A stretch of DNA of 14,086 nucleotides from positions 1 to 14,086 of the forward strand of contig JAISAR010000108.1 of the NCBI GenBank assembly GCA_031266615.1, written 5' to 3'. Under the pieces are notes generated by a model. That model did no database searches, was not told the DNA's origin, and saw nothing but the letters and a program-made list of their open reading frames with translations. Both the position numbers and the translations under genes were made by a program. Within the stretch, counting starts at the first letter, position 1. Every line of letters starts with the position of its first letter. Below are positions 14,075 to 14,086 of the stretch, piece by piece. The DNA comes from Rickettsiales bacterium. Lineage in GTDB: Bacteria > Pseudomonadota > Alphaproteobacteria > Rickettsiales > Anaplasmataceae.

Positions 14075-14086
14075 TTGTATGGGTAA

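Larger units (their letters stand above)
13737..14086. other. Intergenic region without a convincing gene
   Basis: No reading frame on either strand here looks like a gene. The longest near-candidate is a 22-codon + strand stretch (13796-13864) rich in lysine and arginine, without ribosome binding site. The region holds two diverged copies of a repeat-like segment, a 6-bp inverted repeat GCGTTT/AAACGC (13887-13892 and 13902-13907), and a perfect TATAAT (13945-13950) with only a poor -35 partner. No clear terminator follows yraN. The content resembles decayed or repeat-derived spacer typical of intracellular Rickettsiales. Confidence 0.6.

Overview
The window is the long ribosomal-protein locus (S10, spc and alpha operons) of an AT-rich alphaproteobacterium. 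It most likely comes from the Rickettsiales family Anaplasmataceae, and Wolbachia is my best guess. The grounds are the low-GC codon use, the order tuf-rpsJ-rplC with no S10 leader, the absence of rpmD (L30) between rpsE and rplO, the absence of rpmJ (L36) after secY, and adenylate kinase and RNA polymerase alpha sequences that read like Wolbachia/Ehrlichia proteins. The genus is judged from memory of these proteins, not from a search.

Layout. All recognised genes are on the + strand. Bases 2-118 are the 3' end of tuf (EF-Tu). The S10 block follows: rpsJ, rplC, rplD, rplW, rplB, rpsS, rplV, rpsC, rplP, rpmC, rpsQ (124-5104). The spc block is rplN, rplX, rplE, rpsN, rpsH, rplF, rplR, rpsE, rplO, secY, adk (5114-10987). 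A 59-base gap with a good sigma70-type promoter candidate leads into the alpha block: rpsM, rpsK, rpoA, rplQ (11047-13350). Next comes a YraN/UPF0102 nuclease-like gene (13374-13736). The last 350 bases hold no convincing gene but contain degenerate repeats and small inverted repeats.

How it works together. These genes supply about two dozen ribosomal proteins, the catalytic-core scaffold subunit of RNA polymerase (alpha), the SecY translocon channel and adenylate kinase. Genes overlap or are separated by a few bases almost everywhere, so the block is probably read as very long transcripts with translational coupling. Only the adk-rpsM gap shows a clear new promoter. rpsD, which sits in the E. 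coli alpha operon, is not here.

I see no new defence, mobile or biosynthetic system. This is mostly a conserved housekeeping region. The points worth a second look are a strongly diverged S10 carrying a nine-C run, a slippery A8 run that places rpsK in -1 frame with rpoA, a hairpin covering the yraN start codon, and the repeat-like intergenic region at the right edge.
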